A stretch of DNA of 64,000 nucleotides. Source: Capnocytophaga canimorsus (GTDB taxonomy: Bacteria > Bacteroidota > Bacteroidia > Flavobacteriales > Flavobacteriaceae). Below are positions 26,683 to 35,980 of this stretch, piece by piece. Every line of letters starts with the position of its first letter. Position 1 is the first letter of the stretch. Below the pieces are notes generated by a model. That model saw nothing but the letters and a program-made list of their open reading frames with translations. It was not told where the DNA came from and ran no database searches. A program made the translations under genes and the position numbers. The DNA lies in NCBI RefSeq assembly GCF_002302565.1, contig NZ_CP022382.1:1311001-1375000 (forward strand). The letters are read 5' to 3'.

Positions 26683-27582
26683 ATGAAAAACTTAATTGCG
26701 GCTACCTATACACCTATGCACCCAAATGGAGCTATTGCGCCAGAGGTTATTGGTCAGTACGCGAATTTTTTGAAAAAAAATAAGGTATCGGGCATTTTTG
26801 CTAACGGTTCCACAGGAGATTTTGCATCGTTATCTGTTGCAGAGCGAAAAGTTTTGATAGAGGCTTGGGCAGCAGAGAAAAGTGCGGATTTTTTCATTAC
26901 CAACCACGTAGGAGATATTAACCTCAATCACGCTGTTGAATTGGCTGGGCATTGTGCCAATAAGGTTGATGCCATTTCGGTTTTAGCACCTTTTTATTTT
27001 AAGCCCAATTTAGACAAACTCGTTGATTATTGCAAAGCTGTGGCTCAAGCTGCCCCTAACATTCCATTTTATTACTACCACATTCCGGAACTTACAGGGG
27101 CACAGCTAGATATGCCTACTTTTATGAAAAAAGCCAAAGCGCAAATACCTACTTTTGCTGGACTAAAATTCACGCAAAACAATATGATTCATTATGCACT
27201 ATCTAAATCGTTTGACAACGAAGGATTTAATATATTGTTCGGAGTTGACGAAGCCTTTCTCGCCAGTTTACCTTTAGGAGCAAAAGGCTGGGTAGGAAGT
27301 ACTTATAATCACTTAGCACCATTGTATTTGGCAATACAAGATGCTTTTCATCAGGGCGATTACACTAAAGCAACTGAGTTACAAGTAAAAGCCATTGAAT
27401 TTGTGAACATTGTGGCTTCGTATGGAGGTTTTAATGGTGGGGGAAAAAGTTTTATGAAACTTTTAGGGGTAGATTGTGGTCCTGCACGTTATCCGCACGT
27501 TACCCTTACCGATTCACAACTTAATGAAATCTTCCAAAAACTAAAAAATTTAGGATTGACCGAATATTTTTCTAAAAAATAG
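26683..27582 (+). CDS. nanA: N-acetylneuraminate lyase-type aldolase
   Basis: A 299-residue class I aldolase of the DapA/NanA superfamily that would split N-acetylneuraminate into pyruvate and N-acetylmannosamine. GSTGD (~48; GSTGE in most) forms the substrate carboxylate loop, the catalytic Tyr is in FYYYHIPELTG (~137), and the Schiff-base Lys in FAGLKFTQNN (~165). YYYHIPE..TG distinguishes NanA from DapA, which has YNVP. Divergent to an SSS symporter. Together they suggest host sialic acid use. No NanE, NanK or sialidase gene is in the window. Confidence 0.88.
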   Translation: MKNLIAATYTPMHPNGAIAPEVIGQYANFLKKNKVSGIFANGSTGDFASLSVAERKVLIEAWAAEKSADFFITNHVGDINLNHAVELAGHCANKVDAISVLAPFYFKPNLDKLVDYCKAVAQAAPNIPFYYYHIPELTGAQLDMPTFMKKAKAQIPTFAGLKFTQNNMIHYALSKSFDNEGFNILFGVDEAFLASLPLGAKGWVGSTYNHLAPLYLAIQDAFHQGDYTKATELQVKAIEFVNIVASYGGFNGGGKSFMKLLGVDCGPARYPHVTLTDSQLNEIFQKLKNLGLTEYFSKK

Positions 27583-27608
27583 AGTTTACTAAATTGTTTT
27601 CATAGTTT

Positions 27609-27660
27609 TACCCTTTGATATTAGTTTTTTACAAAATTAATGATTGAAGGGTAATTTTTA
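27609..27660 (+). terminator. Possible terminator behind the lyase gene
   Basis: TACCCTT (27609-27615) pairs with AAGGGTA (27647-27653), with a long loop, followed by ATTTTTATTTT. The large loop makes it less certain. Confidence 0.45.
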
Positions 27661-27754
27661 TTTTAAGTTTTTATATTTCAGCACTTAACTTCATTTTTCG
27701 GTGATTTAAAAAGATTGAAATTAATAACCTTTTTCGTCTTAACAGATATTTTTT

Positions 27755-27762
27755 TACCTTTG
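27755..27762 (+). promoter_or_regulatory. -7 promoter element of the acyltransferase gene
   Basis: TACCTTTG lies 35 nt before the start codon; predicted leader ~29 nt. Confidence 0.65.
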
Positions 27763-27796
27763 TGGTCGTAATCATTAAAATGTTAATCAGAATCAG

Positions 27797-29614
27797 ATGC
27801 AAAGCAAAGAACGTGTGGGGCTTGTTAGTGCTAAGGAAGTCGCTAAAGCGATTAACCTTGAAAAGTACGGATTTTTAGGTACTTTCGCAGGGTGGGCTTT
27901 AATGAAAATGCTGCGCATTTCCGATTTGAATAAAATTTACGAGCGTAATAAACATTTCGAGGGTATCGATTTTCTCAATAAAATTATTGATGAATTTGAA
28001 ATATGTTTTGAAATTCCTGAAGAAGATTTAAGAAATATACCAAAAGACGGAGCCTTCATAACCATTTCAAACCATCCGTTAGGAGGTATTGACGGAATAC
28101 TCCTCTTAAAACTATTGCTTGAAAAACGCCCTGATTTTAAAATCATTGCTAATTTTTTACTACAGCGGATCGCTCCTTTGGCACCCTACGTGATGCCTGT
28201 CAATCCGTTTGAAAATCACAAAGAAGCAAAATCAAGTGTTTTAGGTTTTAAACAGGCTATCAAGCATTTAAAAGAAGGTATGCCTTTAGGGCTTTTTCCT
28301 GCGGGTGAAGTTTCGGTAAGTAAAAACGGAAAATTAGTGGTAGATAAACCTTGGGAAGAAGCGGCAATGAAACTGGCTAAAAAAGCCCAAGTGCCTATTA
28401 TCCCAATTTATTTTCACGCCAAGAATAGCAAACTTTTCTATACATTATCAAAAATTAGTGGTACTCTACGTACTGCTAAGTTACCCTCTGAGTTGTTAAC
28501 ACAAAGGAAACGAACCATTTACATACGCATTGGAAAACCCATTTCAGTACAGACCCAAGAGGAATATACCTCTATTGATAGTTATACCGAGTTTTTAAGA
28601 AAAAAAACGTACATTTTAGCCAATGCCTTTGAACAAAATCGGAAATTTTTACCTTTGGCTACAGTACTTAAATCTAACAGAACCCCAAAGCCAGAGCAAA
28701 TTGTAAATCCAATTTCTGTAGAATTGGTGGAAAAAGAAATTGAAACCATTACAAAGAAGGATTTACGCTTACTTAAAAGTAATAACTACGAGGTTTTTTT
28801 AGCTACGTACGATGATATTCCTAACATTATGCACGAAATTGGGCGACTGCGAGAGCTCACTTTTCGTCAGGTAGGCGAAGGAACAAATCTTTCCAGTGAT
28901 TTGGATCATTTTGATACTTTCTATCATCACTTATTCTTATGGGATAGTGACGCCAAATGCATTGCAGGAGCTTATCGTATGGGATTGGGGGCTCATATTT
29001 TTCCTAAATATGGAATAGATGGCTTTTACACCCACGATTTGTTTCGCTTTGAACCAGAGCTTTACAAAATGATGAGCAAAACCATTGAAATGGGGAGAGC
29101 CTTTATCGTTCCTGAATATCAACAAAAACCAATGCCTTTATTCCTGCTTTGGAAAGGTATCGTACATACCACTTTGCGCTATCCTGAACATAAATATCTT
29201 TTAGGAGGTGTTAGTATAAGTAATCAGTTTTCGAATTTCTCAAAATCATTGATGATTGAGTTTATGAAATCAAATTATTACGATCCTTATGTGGCTCAGT
29301 ACGTAAAACCTAAAAAAGAGTTCAAAGTAAAACTTAAAGATGAAGATAAAGATTTTATCTTTGATGAAACGAAAGCTGACCTAAACAAATTTGACAAAAT
29401 TATTGATGAGTTGGAACCTGGAAACTTGCGTTTACCCGTTTTGATAAAGAAATACATCAAGCAGAATGCGAAGGTAATCGCTTTCAATGTGGATCCGTTG
29501 TTTAATAATGCCATTGACGGACTGATGTACATTCGCATTTCGGACTTGCCCGAAAGTACAATGCGACCTGTTATGGAAGAATTCCAAGCGGAATTAGAAG
29601 CTAAAAATAAATAA
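27797..29614 (+). CDS. Two-domain lipid acyltransferase, OlsF/GlsF-like
   Basis: A 605-residue fusion. Residues ~60-300 form a PlsC-type O-acyltransferase with the H-x4-D motif in ISNHPLGGIDGILL and GLFPAGEVS. Residues ~330-600 form an OlsB-like GNAT N-acyltransferase (LREGTF-type sequence LRELTFRQVGEGTN, DLDHFDTFYHHLFLWD, IEMGRAF, LLGGVSISNQF). Known OlsF proteins make ornithine lipids by N- and then O-acylation; relatives in Bacteroidota make glycine lipids. The amino acid used here cannot be read from the sequence. Monocistronic with its own promoter and a terminator at 29738. Confidence 0.85.
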   Translation: MQSKERVGLVSAKEVAKAINLEKYGFLGTFAGWALMKMLRISDLNKIYERNKHFEGIDFLNKIIDEFEICFEIPEEDLRNIPKDGAFITISNHPLGGIDGILLLKLLLEKRPDFKIIANFLLQRIAPLAPYVMPVNPFENHKEAKSSVLGFKQAIKHLKEGMPLGLFPAGEVSVSKNGKLVVDKPWEEAAMKLAKKAQVPIIPIYFHAKNSKLFYTLSKISGTLRTAKLPSELLTQRKRTIYIRIGKPISVQTQEEYTSIDSYTEFLRKKTYILANAFEQNRKFLPLATVLKSNRTPKPEQIVNPISVELVEKEIETITKKDLRLLKSNNYEVFLATYDDIPNIMHEIGRLRELTFRQVGEGTNLSSDLDHFDTFYHHLFLWDSDAKCIAGAYRMGLGAHIFPKYGIDGFYTHDLFRFEPELYKMMSKTIEMGRAFIVPEYQQKPMPLFLLWKGIVHTTLRYPEHKYLLGGVSISNQFSNFSKSLMIEFMKSNYYDPYVAQYVKPKKEFKVKLKDEDKDFIFDETKADLNKFDKIIDELEPGNLRLPVLIKKYIKQNAKVIAFNVDPLFNNAIDGLMYIRISDLPESTMRPVMEEFQAELEAKNK

Positions 29615-29737
29615 TTAGACTCCGAAAGTTCTTAATACCGTCATTTTTACGAATATAAAAACCTAACAAAACCGACAAAATCACAGAAATAGCTCGAAGA
29701 CATTTTCTTTAGCTGTTAAAGTTTTTACCAAAAGACA

Positions 29738-29775
29738 AAAAAGGAGAATTGACAACAAAATCAATTCTCCTTTTT
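29738..29775. terminator. Bidirectional terminator between acyltransferase and GT117 genes
   Basis: A perfect 15 bp stem (29738-29752 with 29761-29775) has A and T tracts at both ends. A 17 bp tandem duplication (about 29771-29804) follows and repeats the stop-codon region of the GT117 gene. Confidence 0.85.
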
Positions 29776-29790
29776 AATTTTTCAATCTTT

Positions 29791-32700
29791 TTAATTTTTC
29801 AATCTTTCCAAGCTATCTTTAACTAAACTGTCTTCTGGAGTAGTTTGCTCGTTTAAGTCATCCATCAGTGATTCTTCTTCGTCGATTTCATCAATGAAAT
29901 TGGCTAAATATTTCCTAAAAATAACTTCTTGATTTTTAGCAAATTCAGTATCCTTATTTTTCACTGCAATAGCCAAAAGCGAACCATAATGCTGTGCGGT
30001 ATATTGAATTTCAGCGAAATTTTCATAACGTTGCTCTAAAGGCAAATGAACATAATAATTAAGTTCTTCTTGGTATTTCTGAGCAATTTTCAGGATAAGC
30101 TCACGCGCCTTTTGGGATTGCCCCGTTTGGTAATATCCTTCAATGAAAGGCTCTAACGAAAAGTAGTACCCAAAATACTCGAACGGAATTTTAGTCATTG
30201 CCAAATCTATTACTTTTTTAGCCTTTTCGGTTTTTCCTTCTTTAAGTAAAGCCTCTTTAAGCCGTGCCAAATTCCCTCTGAAAATCATTCCGTTTTTACG
30301 AGTTTCAGGATCGTGATAAATGTCTGGACTTTCCATATTCCCCCAGTCCCAGCGCATTACAATGTCAAACATCAAATCGGTATCGATACGCCCTATATCG
30401 AACGGATTTTTTTTGTCAATCGGGGTTTTAATGGGCGCCAATTTATACACAAATCCGTCAAGTTGTAAATAATCTTTCATCCAAATGTATTCTTCAGGAC
30501 TTAAACTTCCTCCTGTAAAATAAATCGGGCGCTTCCAATCGTTATTCGCGATAATATCAAGCATAAGCATTCGGTTTTTTTCAATCCCCGATTTAGGCAG
30601 CTCAATATCAATATATTCTACAATCAAATGAGCGTCTTGAGGTTTTACCACACCACTTTTGAGCACGTTTTCTTTATTTACAGGAATACGTATCTTATGG
30701 GTAGGATAGAAATACGCTTTATGTCCGTTTTTAAAAGTCATTTGAGTTTTAGGATCTTCGCTTTCAATCCAATTCATAAGATCTTTAACATTCCAAGTAT
30801 TTTCGGTAAGCGGATTGTAATACACCACATCGCGAATACCATAGGCGTACTTATCGTGAGTGAGCTGTGAGGGAATGGGGTCGCTTTGGTACGCCTTGCG
30901 TTTCATTTGGTCAATATACCAATCGGTAGAGAGTAACGCAGTATTTATGGCACGAACATCAGTACGATAATTTTCAATTTCTTGAGCATACCATACCCCA
31001 AAAGTATCATTATCACCAATGGTAAAGAGCAATGCCCCAACATCTTCTTTGACCGAATCTAAATATGCTTTTGCTACGGCACGTGCCGTGTAACGCCCCG
31101 CACGGCTATGGTCGTCCCAATTTTGGTTTGCCATAAGCACTGGAACAGTAAGTAGTGTTACTAATACCGAAAGTGGTGCTGCAATGCGGCTCATCACGGC
31201 TCTTCGTAAAAGTTCGAAAACAGCATATACGCCTACTCCTATCCAAATGGCAAAAGTAAAGAACGAACCCACCAAAGCATAATCACGCTCACGAGGTTCA
31301 AAGGGTCTTTCGTTCAAATACACTTTTAAAGCCAACCCCGTAAACATAAAAAGCACAAAAATAACCCAAGTTTGACGTTCACTTTTCAAAAGCATATAAA
31401 ACAAACCTACAATTCCTAAAATTAAAGGTAAGAAAAAATACGTGTTTCGCGCTTTGTTATTTAACACATCGGAAGGGAGATTTTCCTGAGCCCCCAAACG
31501 GAAATCATCTATAAAGTGGATACCACTAAGCCAACTCCCATTACCATCTTTTTTCCCTTGAATATCATTTTGCCGACCTACAAAATTCCACATAAAATAA
31601 CGCCAATACATATAATTCATCTGATAAGAAAATAGGTATTGAATATTTTGCCAGAATGAAGGCTTTTTAACATCAATATAGTCCTTAAAACGCGATAAAA
31701 AACGGTCGTAATCCTCCAAACTAACTTGCCCCTCTTGTAAGCGCTTTTTGAATTCTGCCACACCTTGACGCAGGTCATCATTCGAAAAATATTCGGGTTT
31801 GATGCTAAAATCAAGCAGCCCTGTAATCGCCATATAGTTCGTAGCATTTGGAGAGTTCCACATACGCGGTAAAATTCCTTCATGGCTGGAATTAGGACGC
31901 ATTCGAGCATTCTCATAAGCGTTTACAATTACATACTTATTCTGTTTATAATCCCTTTCGTATTTGGGTTTGTCGTCCATATACGGGTTTTTCTCATCAA
32001 GACCTGCATATTTATCAGAGAACATCGGTCCGTAGAACAAGTGGGTTTCAGGATATTGTTCCAATTTGTAATAAGCCAAAAGCAAACGGGCATCAGTGGG
32101 ACTATTTTCGTTAATTACTGTATGAGCATTGGCTCGAATAGGAATCATTATCCAAGTAGAAAAACCAATAAGCACAAAAAGAATACACAAAGTAATGGTC
32201 TGCAAATGTGTTTTTCCGTTACGATACGTATAGCGAAGTGTAGCGTAAAAAGCCAAAATGATGGAAATTCCGGCTATAATTGTTCCCGAGTTGAAAGGCA
32301 AACCCACAGAATTTACAAAAAACACCTCCAAATATCCGAAATATGCCAAAGTATAGGGCAATATCAACTTAAAAATAAGTAGCAGTACAGCCACAGAAAT
32401 TATATTAGCTAAGAAAAAATTCTTTACACTCTTTTTGATATTACTATTGAAGAAATAAAGCATACCGATTGCCGGAATGGTCAATAGTGCCATAAAATGT
32501 ACCCCAAAAGAAAGACCTATCACCAAAGATATCAAAATCAACCATTTATCACCTCTTGGTTGATGTAAATTATCTGTCCATTTAATTCCCAACCAAAACA
32601 TCACCGCCATAAAAAGCATTGCCATAGCATATACTTCGGCTTCTACGGCATTAAACCAAAAACTATCCGAAAACGTGTAAGCTAAAGCGCCTACAAACCC

Positions 32701-33072
32701 ACTTCCCAAAACAGCAATTGTCTTTGGTAAGTCAAGGGGCTGATTGGAACGTAAAGCCAATTTTTTGGTCAAATTAGTAATAATGAAAAACAAAAATAAA
32801 ATCGTAAAAGCACTGGAAAGTACGGACATCCAGTTCACAAACAAAGCTACTTTTTCAGCAGAAGGCGCGAACATAGCAAAAAAAGCTCCCATCATTTGAA
32901 AAAATGGTGCCCCCGGCGGATGCCCTATCTGTAGTTTAGCCGATGTAGCTATATATTCACCACAATCCCAATAACTTAAAGTTGGCTCTACCGTAAGTCC
33001 GTAAGTAATAAGTGCCACTAAAAAGGCGATCCACCCCGTAATAATTTCGTATTTTTTAAATTGCTTTTCCAT
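29791..33072 (-). CDS. DUF2723 membrane protein, TMEM260/GT117-like
   Basis: A 1093-residue inner-membrane protein. DUF2723 covers the N-terminal ~200 residues (WDCGEYIATSAKLQIGHPPGAPFFQMMGAF, with the Asp/Glu pair typical of GT-C glycosyltransferases), followed by roughly a dozen helices to ~690, then a large soluble part with helical repeats and an acidic tail. The eukaryotic homologue TMEM260 is a protein O-mannosyltransferase, so a role in glycosylation of exported proteins is plausible; Bacteroidota have general O-glycosylation, but this enzyme's acceptor is unknown. Monocistronic; 390 nt upstream hold no gene. Confidence 0.85.
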   Translation of the reverse strand: MEKQFKKYEIITGWIAFLVALITYGLTVEPTLSYWDCGEYIATSAKLQIGHPPGAPFFQMMGAFFAMFAPSAEKVALFVNWMSVLSSAFTILFLFFIITNLTKKLALRSNQPLDLPKTIAVLGSGFVGALAYTFSDSFWFNAVEAEVYAMAMLFMAVMFWLGIKWTDNLHQPRGDKWLILISLVIGLSFGVHFMALLTIPAIGMLYFFNSNIKKSVKNFFLANIISVAVLLLIFKLILPYTLAYFGYLEVFFVNSVGLPFNSGTIIAGISIILAFYATLRYTYRNGKTHLQTITLCILFVLIGFSTWIMIPIRANAHTVINENSPTDARLLLAYYKLEQYPETHLFYGPMFSDKYAGLDEKNPYMDDKPKYERDYKQNKYVIVNAYENARMRPNSSHEGILPRMWNSPNATNYMAITGLLDFSIKPEYFSNDDLRQGVAEFKKRLQEGQVSLEDYDRFLSRFKDYIDVKKPSFWQNIQYLFSYQMNYMYWRYFMWNFVGRQNDIQGKKDGNGSWLSGIHFIDDFRLGAQENLPSDVLNNKARNTYFFLPLILGIVGLFYMLLKSERQTWVIFVLFMFTGLALKVYLNERPFEPRERDYALVGSFFTFAIWIGVGVYAVFELLRRAVMSRIAAPLSVLVTLLTVPVLMANQNWDDHSRAGRYTARAVAKAYLDSVKEDVGALLFTIGDNDTFGVWYAQEIENYRTDVRAINTALLSTDWYIDQMKRKAYQSDPIPSQLTHDKYAYGIRDVVYYNPLTENTWNVKDLMNWIESEDPKTQMTFKNGHKAYFYPTHKIRIPVNKENVLKSGVVKPQDAHLIVEYIDIELPKSGIEKNRMLMLDIIANNDWKRPIYFTGGSLSPEEYIWMKDYLQLDGFVYKLAPIKTPIDKKNPFDIGRIDTDLMFDIVMRWDWGNMESPDIYHDPETRKNGMIFRGNLARLKEALLKEGKTEKAKKVIDLAMTKIPFEYFGYYFSLEPFIEGYYQTGQSQKARELILKIAQKYQEELNYYVHLPLEQRYENFAEIQYTAQHYGSLLAIAVKNKDTEFAKNQEVIFRKYLANFIDEIDEEESLMDDLNEQTTPEDSLVKDSLERLKN

Positions 33073-33411
33073 CTGTAAAATGAGGTTTGTTAAGGTGCAA
33101 AAAGCACAGTGTGCGAATTTAAAAATAAAATCTTGATGAAACGGACAAAAAACCGTTTTTTTTCAAAAAACTAATTACAATTCTTTCAACAATTGCTTTG
33201 TAACTTACTTTACAGCAATTGTCGATGCGATACGCACTCTCCGCTGCAACTTTAATCCAAGTAATCTTCAACATCTTAAAAAGAGATAAAAACAAAAACA
33301 CCTTGAAGGAAATAATCCAATAAAAATCAACACCTTAAAGATTATAAAAACAAATCATTCTCCATACAAAATAAAAAAGTTATTTTTTTTGACTTAAAAA
33401 ATGATTTAAAA
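33073..33411. other. Non-coding gap upstream of the GT117 gene
   Basis: AT-rich, with a CAATTG pair separated by ~25 nt (33189-33227 region) but no coding frame, RNA gene or good promoter box that I can support. Confidence 0.4.
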
Positions 33412-33442
33412 TTTGGAAATTTAAAAAAACATCGTATCTTTG
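33412..33442 (+). promoter_or_regulatory. Promoter of tRNA-Gln
   Basis: TTTG (33412-33415), 19 nt, TATCTTTG (33435-33442): a textbook Bacteroidota promoter. The predicted start lies about 12 nt before the mature tRNA. Confidence 0.85.
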
Positions 33443-33460
33443 CACCGCAATTTTGATAGC

Positions 33461-33531
33461 TGACCTATGGTGTAATGGTAACACAGCTGATTTTGGTTCA
33501 GTCGTTCTAGGTTCGAGTCCTAGTAGGTCAA
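33461..33531 (+). tRNA. tRNA-Gln (anticodon TTG)
   Basis: A 71 nt cloverleaf: acceptor TGACCTA with TAGGTCA plus discriminator A, short D-arm TGGTGTAATGGTAACAC, anticodon loop TTTTGGT giving TTG, and T-arm CTAGG TTCGAGT CCTAG. CCA is not encoded. Confidence 0.95.
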
Positions 33532-33537
33532 CAAAAG

Positions 33538-33564
33538 AGCTTTCCGTAAATGGAAAGCTTTTTT
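33538..33564 (+). terminator. Terminator of tRNA-Gln
   Basis: Stem AGCTTTCC/GGAAAGCT (33538-33545 with 33552-33559) followed by TTTTTTG. The ~235 nt after it, up to the GNAT gene end, show nothing else. Confidence 0.85.
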
Positions 33565-33799
33565 GTTTTTTATATTTAGACTATTTTTTAAGACTTAAAA
33601 ACCAAAAAAGCAAAGGCCGTTTTTCCTTCTGTAAGCTCCGTTCTTCACCACCTTCCTTATTTTTATAGGCTTTCCTTTTTTCAAAAGATGATTTAGAGTA
33701 CGAAAATTTATTTATATAAAATGGCAATTTTGCACCAGCAGCAAAGCATATAGCCTAAAACTTGCAAAACCACAAACTTACAGAATCTCCCATTCACAT

Positions 33800-34921
33800 T
33801 TAAAACTTCCTTTTATAAATCGTATATTCTTTATATAATTTATGATTGGGCAGACGTTCTATTTCACTACGCATTTTTAGGTTTTTCTCCATAATCAGGT
33901 GGCTGTCTATTTCTTGAAAACCAAGTGTCAGGGCAGAGGCAAACAATTTGGTCGCTAATACGGCATCTAAGCCTTTGTTTTGCATTTCGGGGGCGATGGC
34001 ACCCAAAAGTAGCATCAATTTTTTTGATTTTCGAGAAGCTTGTAATATATGAAACCAACCTAATGGAAATAAACGTCCTTCGGCTTTACGGATACCTCCG
34101 CTCAAATCGGGCATTGCAATTACAAAGGCGATGACTTTTCCGCTGAGGTCGCAAATGATTTTTATAAGTTTGGGATTAAGAAGCGGTAAGAAGCGATTGG
34201 CAAACTCTTCGGTTTCTTTTTTTGTTACGGGCGAAAAACCGTAAATGTCTTTATACGAGTTGTTTATCAATTCAAAAACTCCTGCTATAAAGGGACGTAC
34301 CTGTCTGGTTCGAGTAAATTCGTGAACGATGATGCTTTGTCGGGCTTCTACACGTTGCGTGAATTTTTGGTAACGTTCCATAACATTTTCTGTTAGCGGA
34401 ACTTGATATTGATATAATCTTACAAAAGATTCAAAACCAGCTTTTTCGATAAAAATCTTCATATACTCAAAACTACAATTGGTAATGAGCATCGTAGGCT
34501 CTGTAAATCCTTGAGTAAGAAATCCCTGAGGTTCTTTATCCGAAAAGCCCATCGGACCTACCATTTCCTTACAATTTTTAGATTTCCCCCAACGTTCCAC
34601 AGCTAAAAGCAATTCCTTGAAAACCAATTCGTCTTCATAGCATTCAAAATAAGAAAAGCGCACACATTGCACTCCGTTTTTGCGGTTGTACTCGTGAGGG
34701 ATAATTCCCATAATTCGTCCTACGGCTTGTTCTCCTCGATATGCTAAAAACAATATTGTATCTGCGTGTTGAAAGGCAGGATTTCGTTTATGAGAGAAAA
34801 ATTTCTCCTCATCAAGATACAACGGAGGCAACCAATTTTTGTGACTTTGATGTATCTTTTCAGGAAGATATATAAAGGTTTTGAGCTGTTTTGCAGTATT
34901 AACTTCTTTTATAGTAACCAT
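33800..34921 (-). CDS. GNAT-fold acyltransferase, YghO-like
   Basis: A 373-residue protein of the acyl-CoA N-acyltransferase fold. N-terminal part has NPAFQHADTILFLAYRGEQAVGRIMGII (first GNAT lobe), then the conserved GPMGFSDKEPQGFL, and the second lobe RLFPLGWFHILQ..LLLGAIAPEMQNKGLDAVL with the acyl-CoA-binding Q-x-x-G-L-x-A. Related proteins (YghO, DUF of large GNATs) lack a known substrate. Its start overlaps the PAP2 gene by 23 nt, so it is the last gene of a five-gene transcript. An N-acyl transfer in membrane lipid synthesis fits the neighbours, but this is inference. Confidence 0.75.
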   Translation of the reverse strand: MVTIKEVNTAKQLKTFIYLPEKIHQSHKNWLPPLYLDEEKFFSHKRNPAFQHADTILFLAYRGEQAVGRIMGIIPHEYNRKNGVQCVRFSYFECYEDELVFKELLLAVERWGKSKNCKEMVGPMGFSDKEPQGFLTQGFTEPTMLITNCSFEYMKIFIEKAGFESFVRLYQYQVPLTENVMERYQKFTQRVEARQSIIVHEFTRTRQVRPFIAGVFELINNSYKDIYGFSPVTKKETEEFANRFLPLLNPKLIKIICDLSGKVIAFVIAMPDLSGGIRKAEGRLFPLGWFHILQASRKSKKLMLLLGAIAPEMQNKGLDAVLATKLFASALTLGFQEIDSHLIMEKNLKMRSEIERLPNHKLYKEYTIYKRKF

Positions 34922-35753
34922 AAGTGATAAAATAAATCAATACACCCGATAACAATCCTGCTAAGACATCAACTGCATAATGGGCCTTGATATAAACTGT
35001 TGAAAATATGAGTATTGCTGTAAACGGAAGAATACCCAAGAATAATTTTTTGTTGTGAGAATAAAGCCAAAGTAGAATCACTACGCTAATACCCACGTGC
35101 GAACTTGGAAAAGCTGCGGTAGGAGCTTCGCCTTTGGTCTGAATGATTTTTACGATTTTTCCGAAAAAACCTTGAGCTTCGATGTGGTTTTCGGGATAAT
35201 CCCAATAAAATTGCGGACCTATGGCAGGAATTAGTATGAAAATCAGGTAGTATATCACAAATGAAGTAATAAGAATCCCTCCAAATTGATTAATTTTGAC
35301 TTCGGGTTCGTTTCTAAGTGAAAATATGACTATTAAAGGCATCAGATAATACGAAAAATATCCAAAAAAAAGCAATTCGCTAATCCAAACCTGTGGAAAT
35401 ATAGCCGAAAAAGCCAAAGCGGGTTGAACTCCGAACAAGTAAGCGTCCAACTTCATCAAAAAACCATCAATCGGACTAAAAAAAAGCGGATGGATTATGG
35501 CAGTTTCCTTATAAATCACTCCTAAAAATGCATATGCCAACACCAAATGAATGATACTTTTGACTTTCGGGAACGTTCTTCCTAAAATAAGAGCAAAACA
35601 CAATAAACCTATGAAAATCAATCGATTTATAATAATTATCTTCGGCTCAAAAACAACAGCTACTATACTTGTGAGAAGCAAATACGACATCAAAACATAC
35701 CAATAAATAGGAAGTTTTTTCAAGTTTTGGAACATATTTGTGATATATTGCAT
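34899..35753 (-). CDS. PAP2-superfamily membrane phosphatase/phosphotransferase
   Basis: A 284-residue inner-membrane protein with about six helices. The catalytic motifs are PSSHVGISV (C2, His) and KAHYAVDVLAG (C3, His and Asp). The sequence DAYLFGVQPALAFSAIFPQ is typical of the Aur1/inositol-phosphoceramide synthase branch of PAP2 rather than of plain undecaprenyl-pyrophosphatases. Transfer of a phospho-headgroup onto a sphingolipid-like or capnoid lipid is thus possible; simple phosphatase action is the alternative. Translationally coupled to the GNAT gene by overlap. Confidence 0.82.
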   Translation of the reverse strand: MQYITNMFQNLKKLPIYWYVLMSYLLLTSIVAVVFEPKIIIINRLIFIGLLCFALILGRTFPKVKSIIHLVLAYAFLGVIYKETAIIHPLFFSPIDGFLMKLDAYLFGVQPALAFSAIFPQVWISELLFFGYFSYYLMPLIVIFSLRNEPEVKINQFGGILITSFVIYYLIFILIPAIGPQFYWDYPENHIEAQGFFGKIVKIIQTKGEAPTAAFPSSHVGISVVILLWLYSHNKKLFLGILPFTAILIFSTVYIKAHYAVDVLAGLLSGVLIYFITYGYYKRS

Positions 35754-35801
35754 TGTTGTATTTTTGAAGTTTGTAAGAATGAGAAAAAATGAAATGTTAA
35801 T

Positions 35802-35966
35802 TTATTTTCTAGACTTTATTGTTCCTGTCTTTTTAGAATATCCGTAAGGGCAGTGTTTGCAACCGTCTTGGCAACAATATCCTCTTTTTAGTAGGTATTT
35901 TTCGGTAAAGATTTTATACCCCTTTTCGGAATAGTAAAAATCATCATTTTCCAACACTTGACTCAT
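35802..35966 (-). CDS. DUF5522-type small cysteine protein
   Basis: A 54-residue protein, starting MSQVLENDDFYYSEKGYKIF and containing LLKRGYCCQDGCKHCPYGY. Four Cys in C-C-x3-C-x2-C order suggest metal binding. The pattern (F-Y-x-x-E-G-Y-x-V/I-F-T-x-x-Y-x-L-x-R-G-Y-C-C) is that of DUF5522, a conserved short protein of Bacteroidota and other phyla, function unknown. It starts 14 nt after the GH3 stop on the same strand, inside the M23-GH3-PAP2-GNAT unit. Confidence 0.85.
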   Translation of the reverse strand: MSQVLENDDFYYSEKGYKIFTEKYLLKRGYCCQDGCKHCPYGYSKKTGTIKSRK

Positions 35967-35980
35967 TTTAAAGTTTTTAT

